A DNA stretch of 64,000 nucleotides. Source: CADCVQ01 sp038260305. Lineage in GTDB: Bacteria > Actinomycetota > Thermoleophilia > Solirubrobacterales > Solirubrobacteraceae. The DNA lies in NCBI GenBank assembly GCA_038260305.1, contig JBBSNY010000006.1, positions 62,001 through 126,000 on the forward strand, given 5' to 3'. The notes below the pieces were generated by a model, which was given only the letters and a program-made list of their open reading frames with translations, did no database searches and had not been told where the DNA came from. Both the position numbers and the translations under genes were made by a program. Of the stretch, positions 63,961 through 64,000 are shown piece by piece. Numbering within the stretch: the stretch's first letter is position 1; each line of letters begins with the position of its first letter.

Positions 63961-64000
63961 AATTGCCGATGGTGGGCGGGCGCGGGCGAACGTAGCGTGG

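Overview
The window is very GC-rich and almost fully coding, with many GTG starts, ATGA/GTGA stop-start overlaps, the GlgE/TreS maltosyl-transfer pathway, DUF1918 and DUF5808 proteins, and several secreted protein families typical of soil actinobacteria. The best guess is a deep-branching actinobacterium of the Solirubrobacterales/Thermoleophilia type. This is inferred from gene content; no rRNA or tRNA gene is present to confirm it.

Layout. 0-2.3 kb: an OmpR-type two-component pair. 2.4-7.3 kb: an accessory stretch of visibly lower GC. It holds a tight three-gene operon (TIGR04255-like protein, HTH protein, unknown QSCD-motif protein), then a UPF0173 hydrolase, a divergent PII-like protein and a class II Fic protein. 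7.5-12.6 kb: a MocR regulator divergent from a small gene, a c-di-AMP (ydaO-type) riboswitch ahead of a secreted M23 peptidase, and a NarL-type two-component pair. 12.7-18 kb: an SDR/thioester-reductase-like gene, a MITE-like 167-bp palindromic element, three secreted proteins (two tandem paralogues) and a TrpB2-type enzyme. 18-29 kb: a dispersed 116-117 bp palindromic repeat (two copies), YqgE/AlgH, a TauE/SafE exporter, an ECF sigma/anti-sigma-like pair, a hexapeptide acyltransferase, an SGNH hydrolase-methyltransferase pair and an ABC exporter.

27.8-47.5 kb is the metabolic core. malQ is divergent from glgE-treS-mak-glgB, and treZ-glgX-treY follows downstream. Together these can interconvert trehalose, maltose, maltose-1-phosphate and branched alpha-glucan: TreS makes maltose, Mak phosphorylates it, GlgE polymerises it, GlgB branches it, GlgX debranches, TreY/TreZ release trehalose, and MalQ rearranges maltodextrins. 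The two halves are separated by 5.5 kb. That gap holds a decayed ATPase/effector-type island, an orphan VapB-like antitoxin, a DUF5808 protein, a repeat protein, a lipoprotein and an HD/LuxR regulator.

47.5-64 kb: secreted proteins, fragments (a VOC remnant and frameshifted secreted genes), a second M23 peptidase, an unusual PEP-mutase/isocitrate-lyase-like plus STAS fusion, DUF1918, a GH2-like glycosidase and a GT4 glycosyltransferase that seems to lack a standard start codon. Next comes a module of two paralogous cysteine-motif proteins around a mannitol-dehydrogenase-like protein. The window ends with a GAF kinase/NarL pair and an AraC regulator with a VOC protein.

The best candidates for an undescribed system are the three-gene TIGR04255 operon, the paralogue-dehydrogenase-paralogue module at 57.2-59.9 kb and the PEP-mutase-STAS fusion. 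Many start sites are choices among alternatives, and no similarity search was run.
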